Shown one piece after another: positions 1-9,208 of a DNA stretch of 64,000 nucleotides. The notes under the pieces are model-generated. The model saw nothing but the letters and a program-made list of their open reading frames with translations. It was not told the origin of the DNA and did no database searches. The stretch is taken from contig NZ_LMSS01000001.1 in the NCBI RefSeq assembly GCF_001429605.1, positions 433,469 through 497,468 on the forward strand, read 5' to 3'. This DNA comes from Phycicoccus sp. Soil802. Lineage in GTDB: Bacteria > Actinomycetota > Actinomycetes > Actinomycetales > Dermatophilaceae. A program made the position numbers and the translations under genes. Each line of letters begins with the position of its first letter. Positions within the stretch are counted from its first letter, which is position 1.

Positions 1-480
1 TTCTACCCGCGCCACGAGTTCTTCTGGGGCACCGTCGTCATCACGCTGTTCGTCTTCTCCGACACCGTCGACGGCGTCATGGCGCGGATGTCCGGCCGGT
101 CCGGCAAGTGGGGCGCCTACCTCGACTCGACCCTCGACCGCGTGGGCGACTCGGCCATCTTCGGCGGGCTCGTGCTCTGGTATGCCGGGAAGGGCGACGA
201 CTTCCTGATGGCCGGTCTGGCGCTGGCCTGCCTCATCCTCGGCAGCGTCGTCTCCTACGCGAAGGCCCGGGCCGAGGGGCTCGGCTTCACCGCCAACGTC
301 GGGATCGCCGAGCGCGCCGACCGCCTCGTGGCGGTCCTCGTGATCACCGGGCTCGTGGGACTGGGGCTGCCCGAGGTCGTCCTCACCATCGTGCTCGCCC
401 TGCTCGCGGTCGCCAGTCTCGTCACCGTCTTCCAGCGGATGCTGCTCGTGCGCCAGCAGGCGCTCGGCCAGACCTCCTGA
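1..480 (+). CDS. pgsA: Phosphatidylinositol phosphate synthase (CDP-alcohol phosphatidyltransferase), 5' end missing
   Basis: The gene enters from the left edge; 159 residues in frame 1 are visible before the TGA. The CDP-alcohol phosphotransferase signature DxxDGxxARx8Gx3Dx3D is complete at about nt 61-138 (DTVDG, MAR, then G, D and D at the right spacing). Several hydrophobic segments follow, as expected for this membrane enzyme, which joins CDP-diacylglycerol to a polar alcohol. The next two genes are patA and pimA, the same trio as in mycobacteria, so the likely acceptor is inositol phosphate, making the precursor of phosphatidylinositol mannosides. The alternative, phosphatidylglycerophosphate synthase, is less likely because a second family member sits at 39.6 kb. 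The start lies outside the window. Confidence 0.88.
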   Translation, partial: FYPRHEFFWGTVVITLFVFSDTVDGVMARMSGRSGKWGAYLDSTLDRVGDSAIFGGLVLWYAGKGDDFLMAGLALACLILGSVVSYAKARAEGLGFTANVGIAERADRLVAVLVITGLVGLGLPEVVLTIVLALLAVASLVTVFQRMLLVRQQALGQTS

Positions 481-493
481 CCGGGCTGGTGTC

Positions 494-1456
494 ATGACCG
501 GGCTGGGCGACCTCCTCGCCGTCAGCGGGTACCGCCTCGGGTGGGGCGCCGTCCGACGGCTCCCCGAGCGCACGGCATACACGGTCTTCGAGCAGCTCGC
601 CGACCTCACCACCGCCCGTGGCGGCAAGGGCGTGCAACGGCTGCGGAGCAACTACGCGAGAGTGCGCCCCGACCTCGACGAGTCCGCGCTCGACAGCCTG
701 GTGCGCGAGGGCATGCGGTCCTACCTGCGCTACTACTGCGAGGCGTTCCGACTGCCCGACCGCAGTGCGGAAGACGTGGCCGCGTCGGTGCGGGTCGAGG
801 GCGACGGGCCGGTGCGAGCCGAGCTCGCCGCCGGGCGCCCCGTCGTGTGCTTCCTCGGTCACCTCGGCAACTGGGACCTCGCCGGCGCCTGGGGCACGAC
901 CGACCTCGCGCCGGTCGTGACCGTCGCCGAGCGCCTCGAGCCCGAGGAGGTGTATGCCGAGTTCCTCGCCTTCCGGGAGTCGCTCGGCATGACGATCCTG
1001 CCGCTGACCGGCGGTGGTGACGTCTTCGCCCAGCTCCGGGGTCACCTGACCAAGCCGGTGCTGATGCCCCTGCTGGCCGACCGCGACCTCACCGACCGCG
1101 GTGTCGAGGTGGACCTGTGCGGTCACCGCTCGAAGATGGCCGCGGGCCCGGCCGCCCTGGCCCTGGCGACGGGTGCGGCCCTGCACCCCGTGTCGATCCA
1201 CTACGAGCGCCTCGACCGGCCGAGCTGGAAGCACCGCACCGTCATCACGTTCCACGACCGCGTCGAGGTGCCGACCACGGGGGCGACCCGCGCGAAGGCG
1301 GTGGCCATGACGCAGCAGTGCGCGGACGCGCTCGGCGCCGCCATCGTCGAGCACACGGCTGACTGGCACATGCTGCAGCGCGTGTTCCTCGACGACCTCA
1401 CGCCGAGCGTCGACGAGTCCCCGCCGGCGGATCGCGTGACCAGGACGTGGCCATGA
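494..1456 (+). CDS. patA: Phosphatidylinositol mannoside acyltransferase PatA
   Basis: The 320-residue protein belongs to the LpxL/HtrB-type acyltransferases. The catalytic HxxxxD motif is seen as GHLGNWD around residues 121-127. PatA acylates the mannose of phosphatidylinositol monomannoside at the inner face of the plasma membrane; here the role is inferred from the family and from its position between pgsA and pimA. The ATG at 494 follows the pgsA stop by 13 nt. The 3' end overlaps the pimA start in an ATGA junction, which suggests translational coupling. Confidence 0.88.
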   Translation: MTGLGDLLAVSGYRLGWGAVRRLPERTAYTVFEQLADLTTARGGKGVQRLRSNYARVRPDLDESALDSLVREGMRSYLRYYCEAFRLPDRSAEDVAASVRVEGDGPVRAELAAGRPVVCFLGHLGNWDLAGAWGTTDLAPVVTVAERLEPEEVYAEFLAFRESLGMTILPLTGGGDVFAQLRGHLTKPVLMPLLADRDLTDRGVEVDLCGHRSKMAAGPAALALATGAALHPVSIHYERLDRPSWKHRTVITFHDRVEVPTTGATRAKAVAMTQQCADALGAAIVEHTADWHMLQRVFLDDLTPSVDESPPADRVTRTWP

Positions 1457-2640
1457 GGATCGGCATCGTCTGCCCCTACTCGTTCGACGTGCCGGGCGGG
1501 GTGCAGTTCCACGTCCGCGACCTCGCGGAGCACTTCCTCGGCCAGGGTCACCACGCCTCGGTGCTCGCCCCCGCCGACGAGGACACCCCATTGCCCGGCT
1601 ACGTCGAGTCTGTCGGGCGGGCGGTCCCGGTGCGCTACAACGGCTCCGTCGCCAGGCTGAACTTCGGGCCGCTGACTGCCGCCAGGGTCGGTCGCTGGTT
1701 GGAGGCAGGCGACTTCGACGTCCTCCACATCCACGAGCCGGTCACGCCCAGCATCTCGTTGTTGGCGCTCTGGTCCGCCGAAGGCCCCGTCGTGGCGACC
1801 TTCCACACCTCGAACCTGCGGTCCAGGGCGATGCAGGCGGCCTACCCGTTGCTGCGCCCCAGCCTGGAGAAGATCAACGGGCGGATCGCCGTGTCCGAGG
1901 ACGCTCGGCGCACCGTCACCACCCACCTGGGGGGCGACGCCGTCGTGATCCCCAACGGGGTCAACGTCGCTCGCTTCGCCGACGCCGTGCCGGCCGAACG
2001 CTGGACCGGCACCGACACCACCCCGACCATCGCTTTCCTCGGCCGGATCGACGAGCCCCGCAAGGGACTCCCGGTGCTGGCTGCCGCCATGCCCGCGGTG
2101 CTGGCGAAGCACCCCGGCGCCCGCGTCCTGGTCGCCGGGCCGGGTGACGTCGAGGCCGCCCGCGAACGCCTCGACCCGGCGGTCGCCGCGGCCACCGAGT
2201 TCCTGGGCATGGTCAGTGACGAGGACAAGGCGGCGCTGCTCTCGTCCGTCGACCTCTACGTGGCGCCCCACACCGGCGGCGAGAGCTTCGGCATCGTGCT
2301 GGTCGAGGCGATGAGCGCCGGGGCCCCCGTCGTGGCGAGCAACCTGCCGGCCTTCGTCCGCGTCCTGGACGGTGGGCAGGCCGGCTGCACCTTCGCCAAC
2401 GAGGACAGCGCCGACCTCGCCCGCCACCTGGTGCGGCTCCTCGGTGACCGCACCGAACGCGAACGCCTGGGGGACGCCGGGCACCGGCGGGCCTGGGTCT
2501 TCGACTGGTCGGTCGTGGCCGAGGACGTCATGGCGGTCTACGACACCGTCACCCACGGGACCGACGAGCTGCGGGCCGAGGCCTCCGTGGACACCCGATG
2601 GACCCGGCTGCTGCGCGGCCGTCGAGGAGGCGAGGACTGA
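1453..2640 (+). CDS. pimA: Phosphatidylinositol alpha-mannosyltransferase PimA
   Basis: A GT-B, GT4-family glycosyltransferase of 395 residues that transfers mannose from GDP-mannose to phosphatidylinositol, the first step of PIM synthesis. The N-terminus MRIGIVCPYSFDVPGG closely resembles mycobacterial PimA, so I choose the ATG at 1453 (ATGA overlap with patA) over the upstream in-frame start at 1447. The donor-binding end shows GGESFGIVLVEAMSAG with the conserved glutamates, and NGVN occurs mid-protein. It ends in a TGATG overlap with the next gene. Confidence 0.92.
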   Translation: MRIGIVCPYSFDVPGGVQFHVRDLAEHFLGQGHHASVLAPADEDTPLPGYVESVGRAVPVRYNGSVARLNFGPLTAARVGRWLEAGDFDVLHIHEPVTPSISLLALWSAEGPVVATFHTSNLRSRAMQAAYPLLRPSLEKINGRIAVSEDARRTVTTHLGGDAVVIPNGVNVARFADAVPAERWTGTDTTPTIAFLGRIDEPRKGLPVLAAAMPAVLAKHPGARVLVAGPGDVEAARERLDPAVAAATEFLGMVSDEDKAALLSSVDLYVAPHTGGESFGIVLVEAMSAGAPVVASNLPAFVRVLDGGQAGCTFANEDSADLARHLVRLLGDRTERERLGDAGHRRAWVFDWSVVAEDVMAVYDTVTHGTDELRAEASVDTRWTRLLRGRRGGED

Positions 2641-3227
2641 TGGACTCACTCACCTGGGGTGTCGTCGTGGTGGCGGTGCTGCTCGGCGTCGCCTGGTACC
2701 TCTCCTACAGCGCAGCACGCCTGGACCGTCTCCACACCCGGGCCGAGGGTGCGCTGTCGGCGCTGGACGCCCAGCTCGTGCGTCGGGCCGAGGCCACCCT
2801 CGAGCTGGCCAACTCGGGAGCCGTCGACCCCGCCAGCGCCCTGATGCTGGCGGGGGCGGCCTCGGAGTCCTTGGAGGCGCACAACGAGCGGGCGCTCGAG
2901 GACGACCTGCTGGACGGCCAGAGCTTCGGGGCGCGCGAGGTCCTCGAGAGCGACCTCACCGAGGCGCTCCAGGCAGCCCTGACCGCGGAGGTCGTGGCCG
3001 ACCTGCGGGCGGAGGGCACCGACGCCCTCGGGGCCAGCGCGCTCCAGCGGGTCGAGGCGGCCGGGGTGCGCGTCCAGCTGGCCCGGCGGTTCCTCAACGA
3101 CGCGGTGACCGACGTGCGTCGGGTCCGCCGCAAGCCCGTGGTTCGGCTGTTCCGGCTGGCCGGGCACGCCGACCTGCCGCGCACCGTCGAGTTCGACGAC
3201 GAGCTGCCCCCCGCCGTCCGCGACTGA
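2640..3227 (+). CDS. Small membrane-anchored protein, LemA-like
   Basis: 195 residues. One strong transmembrane segment (about residues 5-22, WGVVVVAVLLGVAWYL) is followed by a charged, probably helical body. The C-terminal ARRFLNDAVTDVRR stretch, followed by a hydrophobic patch and a short acidic tail, resembles the LemA family end (ARRxYNDxVxxxN...), so I call it LemA-like, without a known activity. Start at ATG 2640 overlaps the pimA stop by one base. It closes the pgsA-patA-pimA operon, at the position held by a small membrane protein in related genomes. A degenerate Nudix-associated protein is another possible label. Confidence 0.5.
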   Translation: MDSLTWGVVVVAVLLGVAWYLSYSAARLDRLHTRAEGALSALDAQLVRRAEATLELANSGAVDPASALMLAGAASESLEAHNERALEDDLLDGQSFGAREVLESDLTEALQAALTAEVVADLRAEGTDALGASALQRVEAAGVRVQLARRFLNDAVTDVRRVRRKPVVRLFRLAGHADLPRTVEFDDELPPAVRD

Positions 3228-3443
3228 GCGCACCCGCGTTCCCGGCCGCGCGGCATACCCGCCTGTCGTCCCGCCACTTCTGGCCACTGGTGCTGCTCCG
3301 CGGCTGCATTCCGGGCCCTGGTGCTGCATGGGTGGCCCGAAGTGCGAGACCGAGCCGGGGTCGGGGGTGCCGTCGGGACCCACTAAACTCGGGTGTGAAG
3401 CGCGTTCCCCGCGCTGCGCCCTGCACATTCTTGGAGTGACCCC
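3228..3443. promoter_or_regulatory. Intergenic region upstream of pdxS
   Basis: 216 bp without a convincing gene. It holds one copy of the dispersed octamer (CGGCATAC, 3251-3258), two direct copies of CTGGTGCTGC (3287-3296 and 3318-3327), and an imperfect inverted repeat (3306-3317 with 3334-3345) that may terminate the pimA operon. A -10-like TAAACT lies at 3384-3389 without a clear -35. A GGAGTG ribosome-binding site precedes the pdxS ATG. Confidence 0.4.
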
Positions 3444-4355
3444 ATGTCCGCGGACACCAGCAGCCCCAGCCAGCCCACCACCGGCACGCCGCGCGTGAAG
3501 CGCGGCATGGCCGAGATGCTCAAGGGCGGCGTCATCATGGACGTCGTCAACGTCGAGCAGGCCAAGATCGCCGAGGACGCCGGAGCCGTCGCCGTGATGG
3601 CGCTCGAGCGCGTCCCGGCCGACATCCGCGCCCAGGGTGGCGTCTCGCGGATGTCCGACCCCGACATGATCGACGGCATCATCGAGGCCGTCTCGATCCC
3701 GGTCATGGCCAAGGCCCGCATCGGCCACTTCGTCGAGGCCCAGGTCCTGCAGTCCCTCGGGGTCGACTACATCGACGAGTCCGAGGTGCTGACCCCGGCC
3801 GACTACGCCAACCACATCGACAAGTGGAACTTCACGGTGCCCTTCGTCTGTGGTGCGACCAACCTGGGTGAGGCCCTGCGCCGGATCACCGAGGGCGCGG
3901 CGATGATCCGCTCCAAGGGTGAGGCCGGCACCGGCGACGTCTCCAACGCCACCACGCACATGCGCCAGATCCGCCAGCAGATCCGCAAGCTCCAGAATCT
4001 GCCCGAGGACGAGCTGTTCGTCGCGGCCAAGGAGCTCCAGGCGCCCTATGACCTGGTCAAGGAGGTCGCCGAGCTCGGCAAGCTCCCCGTCGTGCTGTTC
4101 ACCGCCGGTGGCATCGCGACCCCGGCCGACGCGGCGATGATGATGCAGCTCGGCGCCGAGGGTGTCTTCGTCGGTTCCGGCATCTTCAAGTCCGGCAACC
4201 CGGCCCAGCGCGCCGAGGCGATCGTCAAGGCGACCACCTTCTTCGACGACCCCGACGTGATCGCCAAGGTCTCGCGCGGTCTGGGCGAGGCGATGGTCGG
4301 CATCAACGTCGACGAGATCCCCGAGCCGCACCGCCTCGCCGAGCGCGGCTGGTAG
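3444..4355 (+). CDS. pdxS: Pyridoxal 5'-phosphate synthase, lyase subunit PdxS
   Basis: A 303-residue TIM-barrel protein and the synthase half of the DXP-independent vitamin B6 route; it builds PLP from ribose 5-phosphate, glyceraldehyde 3-phosphate and ammonia supplied by PdxT. Very conserved stretches are visible: [38 protein letters not shown] and [14 protein letters not shown] with the catalytic lysine. Length is normal for the family. A GGAGTG ribosome-binding site precedes the ATG. Its glutaminase partner pdxT lies almost 5 kb downstream, beyond four unrelated genes, rather than directly next to it. Confidence 0.97.
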   Translation: MSADTSSPSQPTTGTPRVKRGMAEMLKGGVIMDVVNVEQAKIAEDAGAVAVMALERVPADIRAQGGVSRMSDPDMIDGIIEAVSIPVMAKARIGHFVEAQVLQSLGVDYIDESEVLTPADYANHIDKWNFTVPFVCGATNLGEALRRITEGAAMIRSKGEAGTGDVSNATTHMRQIRQQIRKLQNLPEDELFVAAKELQAPYDLVKEVAELGKLPVVLFTAGGIATPADAAMMMQLGAEGVFVGSGIFKSGNPAQRAEAIVKATTFFDDPDVIAKVSRGLGEAMVGINVDEIPEPHRLAERGW

Positions 4356-4370
4356 CCCACCCCCGACCCG

Positions 4371-4461
4371 CAGCTTTATCGGGTCTGGCAAGAACCTTGA
4401 CCCTCACTCGGCTTCCGAAGTCGAGTGAGGGTCAACCTTGTCCCTTGACCCGATAAAGCTG
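4371..4461. terminator. Nested double inverted repeat between convergent pdxS and kynU
   Basis: Two perfect inverted repeats are nested. Outer arms of 14 bp are CAGCTTTATCGGGT (4371-4384) and its complement (4448-4461). Inner arms of 14 bp are TTGACCCTCACTCG (4397-4410) and its complement (4422-4435), and the 11-nt loop is itself partly self-complementary. Placed exactly between two converging stop codons, it is probably a bidirectional terminator, although there is no proper T-run. Confidence 0.7.
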
Positions 4462-4473
4462 GGCCGGGTGGGG

Positions 4474-5709
4474 TCAGGTGACGGTGCTGCGGGCGCGGAA
4501 CTCGTCGCGCTCGTACTCGCGACCCTCCAGCACCGCCGCGACGTGCTCGGCGGCCGCGACCACGTCGGCGTGCGAGAGGTAGAGCGGGCTGAAGCCCAGC
4601 CGCACGATGTCGACCTCACGGAAGTCGCCGATGACGCCGCGCGCGATGAGCGCCTGCACCACGGCATACGCCTCCGGGTGTCGCAGGCTCACCTGCGAGC
4701 CGCGTCGCGCCCCGTCGCGGGGCGTCGCGAGGGGGAGCTCGACGCCCAGGGCGTCGAGCGCCTCGATGAACAGCCCCGTCAGCGAGAGCGACCGGGCCCG
4801 CACGTCCTCGATCGAGAGCCCGTCGTATGCCGTGAGCGCACCTTCCAGCGTGAGCAGGCTGAGCAGGGGAGCGGTGCCGACCCTGGCGCGGGTGATGCTG
4901 GCCGCGGGGGCGTAGTCGGTGGACATCCCGAACGGGTTGGCGTGGCCCTGCCACCCCGACAGCGGGTTGTCGAACGCGGCCAGGTGCTCGCGCCGGACGT
5001 AGATGAAGGCCGGCGCGCCCGGGCCACCGCTGAGGTACTTGTAGCCGCAGCCCACCGCCAGGTCGGCGCCGCCATCGTCCAGCCCCACCGGCATGGCGCC
5101 CGCGGAGTGGCACAGGTCCCAGCAGACCAGGGCGCCGACGGCGTGGGCGGCCCGGGTGAGGGCGGGTAGGTCCCACTGCTCGCCGGTGCGGTAGTCGACC
5201 TGCGAGTAGGCGGCCAGGGCCAGCGACTCGCCCAGCTCGGCGATCCGGGCCGGCGCCTCCGGGGTCGGCACGAGCTCGAGGGTCAGGCCGAGCAGGTCGC
5301 AGGCCGAGCGGGCGATGTAGACGTCGGTCGGGAACGAGTCCGGGTCGGTCAGCACCGTGCTGCGTCCCGGCCGCATCCGGGACGCGGCGACGATGGTCTT
5401 GAAGAGGTTGACCGAGGTCGAGTCGGTCACGACGACCTGGCCGGGAGCGGCGCCCACGAGCGAGCCGATGCGGTCACCCACGCGCTCGGGCGCACCCCAC
5501 CAGTCGGACTCGTTCCAGGCCCGGATGAGCTGCTCGCCCCACTGCCGCGCCACCACGTCGGCGGCCGTCCGCTCGGCCTCGACCGACAGTGCCCCCAGCG
5601 AGTTGCCGTCGAGGTAGATCACGCCCTCGGGGATGCGGAAGGCGCTGCGTCGGTCAGTGGCTGAGTGCTGCGCGTCGAGGTCGCGAGCGCGGGCGGCGAG
5701 GTCGGTCAT
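4474..5709 (-). CDS. kynU: Kynureninase
   Basis: A 411-residue fold-type I PLP enzyme that cleaves kynurenine to anthranilate and alanine in tryptophan breakdown. Family hallmarks: YLDGNSLG near the N-terminus, TDSTSVNLFK, WDLCHSAGAMP, and the PLP-lysine segment GCGYKYLSGGPG. Length is typical. The ATG at 5709 is preceded, reading on the minus strand, by TAGGTT (5716-5721) with a 6-nt gap and no ribosome-binding site, which suggests a leaderless message. No other kynurenine-pathway gene is in the window, so it may serve anthranilate salvage. It lies among genes inserted between pdxS and pdxT; it uses PLP, but a link is only inference. Confidence 0.93.
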   Translation of the reverse strand: MTDLAARARDLDAQHSATDRRSAFRIPEGVIYLDGNSLGALSVEAERTAADVVARQWGEQLIRAWNESDWWGAPERVGDRIGSLVGAAPGQVVVTDSTSVNLFKTIVAASRMRPGRSTVLTDPDSFPTDVYIARSACDLLGLTLELVPTPEAPARIAELGESLALAAYSQVDYRTGEQWDLPALTRAAHAVGALVCWDLCHSAGAMPVGLDDGGADLAVGCGYKYLSGGPGAPAFIYVRREHLAAFDNPLSGWQGHANPFGMSTDYAPAASITRARVGTAPLLSLLTLEGALTAYDGLSIEDVRARSLSLTGLFIEALDALGVELPLATPRDGARRGSQVSLRHPEAYAVVQALIARGVIGDFREVDIVRLGFSPLYLSHADVVAAAEHVAAVLEGREYERDEFRARSTVT

Positions 5710-5806
5710 GTCCGCAACCTATCGGGGCGGTGGCCGGCGATGTCAGGGCCCCGAGGACCCCGGTTTCGAGGGGGGGTCCGGCGTACCCTGACGCTGGGAG
5801 GTGGAC

Positions 5807-7345
5807 ATGGCGGGCGCACTCACCATCGAGGAGCTGGAGCGCGAGGCCGACCAGGCCTGGTGGCGCGGCGACGGCGCCGCGTCGATGGCCGCGTCCGAGG
5901 AGGTCTACCGACGACGGGTGGATGCCGGTGACCCGGCGGGTGCCGCCCACCAGGCGCTCACGCTCACTCTCGAGTGGGTGACCCGCGGAGACATCGAGGT
6001 CGCCTCCGGCTGGCTCAACCGGGCCCGCAAGCTGCTCGCCGGCCTGGCCCCGTCCGCCGACCACGGCTACCTCGCCTATCTCGAGGCGACCATCGCGATG
6101 GACGCCGAGGGTGACTCCGGGCCGGCCCACGAGGCCGCCGCCATGCTGTCCAGCATGGCCGCGGCGTTCGACGACCCAGCGCTGGCCTGCTTCGCCCTCG
6201 TGCTGTCCGGGGTCGCGGCGGTGCGGGACGGGCACCCGAGGGAGGGCTTCGGCGACCTCGACGAGGCGATGCTCCCGGTGCTGGCCGGCCAGGTGCCCGC
6301 GCTCTGGTCCGGGGACATCTACTGCTCGGTGATCCACCTCTGCGAGGGCCTCGGTGACCTGGCCCGGGTGCGAGCCTGGACCGATGCGCTGGAACGCTGG
6401 GCGATCCCCCAGTCCCAGACCTTCATGTATGCAGGGGTGACCAGGATCCACCAGCTCCAGCTGATCGCCGCGGAGGGCGGCTGGGACGTCGTGGAGAGCG
6501 AGCTGGGGCAGCGCAGCGAGGGACTGATCGGGTCGCACGGCTGGCTCGCCGGTGCCGGGTACCACGAGCTCGGTGAGGTGCGACGGCTGCGTGGCCAGGT
6601 CGGCCCGGCGAGGGAGGCCTTCGACGCGGCACTCGCGCTGGGGGTCGACCCCCAGCCGGGCCTGGCGCTCCTGGCCCGCGCTGCCTCCGGTCCGTCGGCG
6701 GGACTGGCCTCCCTCCGGGCCAGCCTCGGTCAGCGCGGCCGACTCGAGCGCGCCCGCCTGCTCCCCGCGGCGGTGGGGCTGGCCCTGGAGGCCGGCGACG
6801 CGGCATACGCCCACTCGCTCGCCGAGGAGGCCGAGGCCACGGCCGAGCGCTACGGCACCCCTGGCATGCTGGCCGGGGCGGCCCGCGCGCGGGCCTCGGT
6901 GCTCCTGGCCGAGTCGCGTCCGGAGGAGGCGGTCCCGCACCTCGAGCTCGCGGCCCAGGTCTACCGCGACCAGCGCTACCGCTACGCGAGCGCCCAGGTC
7001 CACGAAGGGCTCGCGGAAGCACACCGGCTGCTCGGCCGTGACACCGCGGCCCGCGCCGAGCTCGCCTGCGCCCACGAGATCTACCGCCAGCTGGGCGCGG
7101 TGACCGACCTCGCGCGGTTGTCGCCGCCGACGCTGCCCGCCGGGCTCACGCCGCGCGAGGCCGAGGTGCTGGCCTGCGTCGCCTCCGGGGCGAGCAACCG
7201 CGAGGTGGCCAGGGCGCTGTTCATCAGCGACAAGACGGTCGGTCGGCACCTGGCGAACATCTACCTCAAGGCCGGGGTGAGCTCCCGCACCGCCGCCGCC
7301 GCGTGGGCTCGGACCCACGGCATCGCCACCCGCGAGCCGGTCTGA
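5807..7345 (+). CDS. TPR-like LuxR-family transcriptional regulator
   Basis: About 512 residues. The C-terminus (about residues 445-505) is a LuxR/GerE helix-turn-helix: [18 protein letters not shown], then [22 protein letters not shown]. The long N-terminal part is alanine-rich and helical, resembling degenerate tetratricopeptide repeats, with no P-loop, so it is a LuxR protein without the ATPase domain of the LAL type. I choose ATG 5807 over GTG 5801 because GGGAGG lies just upstream. The next gene on the same strand is a SAM methyltransferase, a probable target. The ligand is unknown. Confidence 0.8.
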   Translation: MAGALTIEELEREADQAWWRGDGAASMAASEEVYRRRVDAGDPAGAAHQALTLTLEWVTRGDIEVASGWLNRARKLLAGLAPSADHGYLAYLEATIAMDAEGDSGPAHEAAAMLSSMAAAFDDPALACFALVLSGVAAVRDGHPREGFGDLDEAMLPVLAGQVPALWSGDIYCSVIHLCEGLGDLARVRAWTDALERWAIPQSQTFMYAGVTRIHQLQLIAAEGGWDVVESELGQRSEGLIGSHGWLAGAGYHELGEVRRLRGQVGPAREAFDAALALGVDPQPGLALLARAASGPSAGLASLRASLGQRGRLERARLLPAAVGLALEAGDAAYAHSLAEEAEATAERYGTPGMLAGAARARASVLLAESRPEEAVPHLELAAQVYRDQRYRYASAQVHEGLAEAHRLLGRDTAARAELACAHEIYRQLGAVTDLARLSPPTLPAGLTPREAEVLACVASGASNREVARALFISDKTVGRHLANIYLKAGVSSRTAAAAWARTHGIATREPV

Positions 7346-7363
7346 CCCTGGACGAACGCTGGG

Positions 7364-7387
7364 TCTGCACCATCTGCACCACTGGTG
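7364..7387. promoter_or_regulatory. Candidate operator upstream of the methyltransferase
   Basis: In the 154-bp gap between the LuxR gene and the methyltransferase, TCTGCACC is repeated directly (7364-7371 and 7373-7380), and the second copy runs into the palindrome CACCACTGGTG (7377-7387). A repeat plus dyad in this position is a plausible binding site for the adjacent LuxR regulator. No promoter hexamers are certain. Confidence 0.35.
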
Positions 7388-7499
7388 GCGCAGCGACCTG
7401 CACGATCCGCCCGACGCGACGCCAGTGCCGCGGCTCCTAGCGTCGACGGCACGAGGTCGCACCCGCTGGAGGTCGACCCGGACCCGGAGGGAGCACACC

Positions 7500-8591
7500 A
7501 TGACCACACTCGAGCAGCCGGCCGTCACGACGACCGAGGAGCAGGACACCCAGGACCCGCAGGCCGTGGCCGAGCGGATGGTCCAGGTCCTCAACGACGG
7601 CGCGATCACCGTCCTCGGGAGCATCGGGCACCAGCTCGGTCTCTTCGACGTCCTCACCACGCTCCCGTGGGCGACCAGCGAGCAGGTGGCCGATGCGGCC
7701 GGCCTGACCGAGCGGTACGTCCGCGAGTGGCTCGGCGGCGTCGTCACCGCCGGCTGGGTGGAGTACGAACCGGACGGGCGGCTCTACCGGATCCGCCCCG
7801 ACCACGCGCCGTTCCTCTCCGGGACGGGCGTCGACAACATCGCCCGCACGATGAGCCTGGTCACCCTCATGGGAGAGGTCACGCCGAAGGTCCTCGAGAC
7901 CTTCCGCACCGGCGGCGGGCTCGCCTACGCCGACTACCCGGGCTTCCACGACGGCCAGGCCGCCGACAGCGCCGCCGTCAACGACGCCTCCCTCATCGAC
8001 GCCATCGTGCCGCTCACCGGCGTCGTGGACCGGTTGCGGGCCGGCATCGACGTCGCGGACATCGGCTGCGGCGAGGGACACGCGGTGAACCTGCTGGCGC
8101 GCGAGTTCCCGAACAGCCGGTTCTGGGGCTTCGACTTCAGCCCCGAGGCACTGGTCCCGGCCCGCGCCGAGGCCGCGGCCTGGGGCCTGACCAACGCGAC
8201 GTTCGTCGAGTGCGACGTCGCCAACGAGGCCGAGGAGGAGGCCTACGACCTGGTGACGGCCTTCGACGCGATCCACGACCAGGCGCACCCGGCGACGGTG
8301 CTGTCCAACATCCAGCGCTCGCTACGTCCGGGTGGGACGTTCCTGATGGTCGACATCAAGGCCTCCAGCCACCTGGAGAACAACCTGGAGCTGCCGTGGG
8401 CCAGCTTCCTCTACGCGATCTCCACCGTGCACTGCATGTCGGTGTCACTCGGTCAGGACGGCGACGGGCTGGGGACGGTCTGGGGGACCGAGCTCGCGAC
8501 CCAGATGCTGCGCGAGGCCGGGTTCGCCGAGGTGCACCAGTACGAGCTCGAGCAGGACCCGTTCAACGCCTACTTCGTTTCTCGGCGGTAG
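7500..8591 (+). CDS. SAM-dependent class I methyltransferase with N-terminal winged helix
   Basis: 363 residues. The first third contains a winged-helix segment ([20 protein letters not shown], followed by [11 protein letters not shown]), typical of O-methyltransferase-like proteins of the Rv2258c type. The SAM-binding motif I is [10 protein letters not shown] at about residue 187, followed by an acidic motif II (FWGFDFS) and [14 protein letters not shown]. The substrate is unknown. ATG 7500 is chosen because GGAGGGAG lies 7 nt upstream; the in-frame codon at 7425 has no such site. Its tandem position behind the LuxR gene suggests regulation by it. Confidence 0.8.
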   Translation: MTTLEQPAVTTTEEQDTQDPQAVAERMVQVLNDGAITVLGSIGHQLGLFDVLTTLPWATSEQVADAAGLTERYVREWLGGVVTAGWVEYEPDGRLYRIRPDHAPFLSGTGVDNIARTMSLVTLMGEVTPKVLETFRTGGGLAYADYPGFHDGQAADSAAVNDASLIDAIVPLTGVVDRLRAGIDVADIGCGEGHAVNLLAREFPNSRFWGFDFSPEALVPARAEAAAWGLTNATFVECDVANEAEEEAYDLVTAFDAIHDQAHPATVLSNIQRSLRPGGTFLMVDIKASSHLENNLELPWASFLYAISTVHCMSVSLGQDGDGLGTVWGTELATQMLREAGFAEVHQYELEQDPFNAYFVSRR

Positions 8592-8611
8592 GGGTCGGGC
8601 GTCCACTGAGG

Positions 8612-9127
8612 TCAGTCCGGCAGCACCATGAACAGCACCGGGAGGTGGTCGTCGGGGAGCCACCAGGGACGCCCCTCGCCGACCACCTGCCAGCCGGTGC
8701 GCCGGTAGAGCTCGACGGCGGAGGCGGTCTCCTGCACGACGTCGAGCACCGGGGTCCGCCCCGACCCGCGGATCGCGTCGACCGCCGTCGCGAGCAGCGC
8801 GGTGCCGATGCCCCGGCCGACCACCGTGTGGTCGACGAACAGCACCGCGACCGCGGCGAGCTCCTCGCGCGGACGGCCGGCACCGGCAGTCCACAGGTCG
8901 GCCTCGAGCCCGGGCTCGACCCGCGACACGGCCACGTGGCCGACCACCCGGTCACCGAGCTCGGCGACCCACGCAGCGTCCTCGTCGGCGCGGGCGATGA
9001 ACGACTCGACCGGGAACGGCAGCGGCCAGTTCTGGGGGTACCCGGAGTGCGGCTGCTGGGCGGCCAGCACGTCGGCCAGGGCCGGGATGTCATCCGCAGT
9101 GCGCTCGCGCACCACCACCTCGCTCAT
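8612..9127 (-). CDS. GNAT-family N-acetyltransferase
   Basis: 171 residues with the GNAT pattern: [11 protein letters not shown] at the N-terminus, beta strands around VGHVAVSRV, then [20 protein letters not shown], which carries the acetyl-CoA pyrophosphate loop (R/Q-x-x-G-x-G/A), and [14 protein letters not shown] near the end. The acceptor cannot be predicted. On the minus strand TACAGT (9134-9139) ends 6 nt before the ATG at 9127, consistent with a leaderless transcript. It converges with the methyltransferase and diverges from pdxT. Confidence 0.85.
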   Translation of the reverse strand: MSEVVVRERTADDIPALADVLAAQQPHSGYPQNWPLPFPVESFIARADEDAAWVAELGDRVVGHVAVSRVEPGLEADLWTAGAGRPREELAAVAVLFVDHTVVGRGIGTALLATAVDAIRGSGRTPVLDVVQETASAVELYRRTGWQVVGEGRPWWLPDDHLPVLFMVLPD

Positions 9128-9208
9128 GGCGTCACTGTAGGGGGGCCAGTCCTGCGCAGTGACAGGCCGGGGCGTGGCCGCTGCCCCTGCGGCCGTAGCA
9201 TTCCGGGC

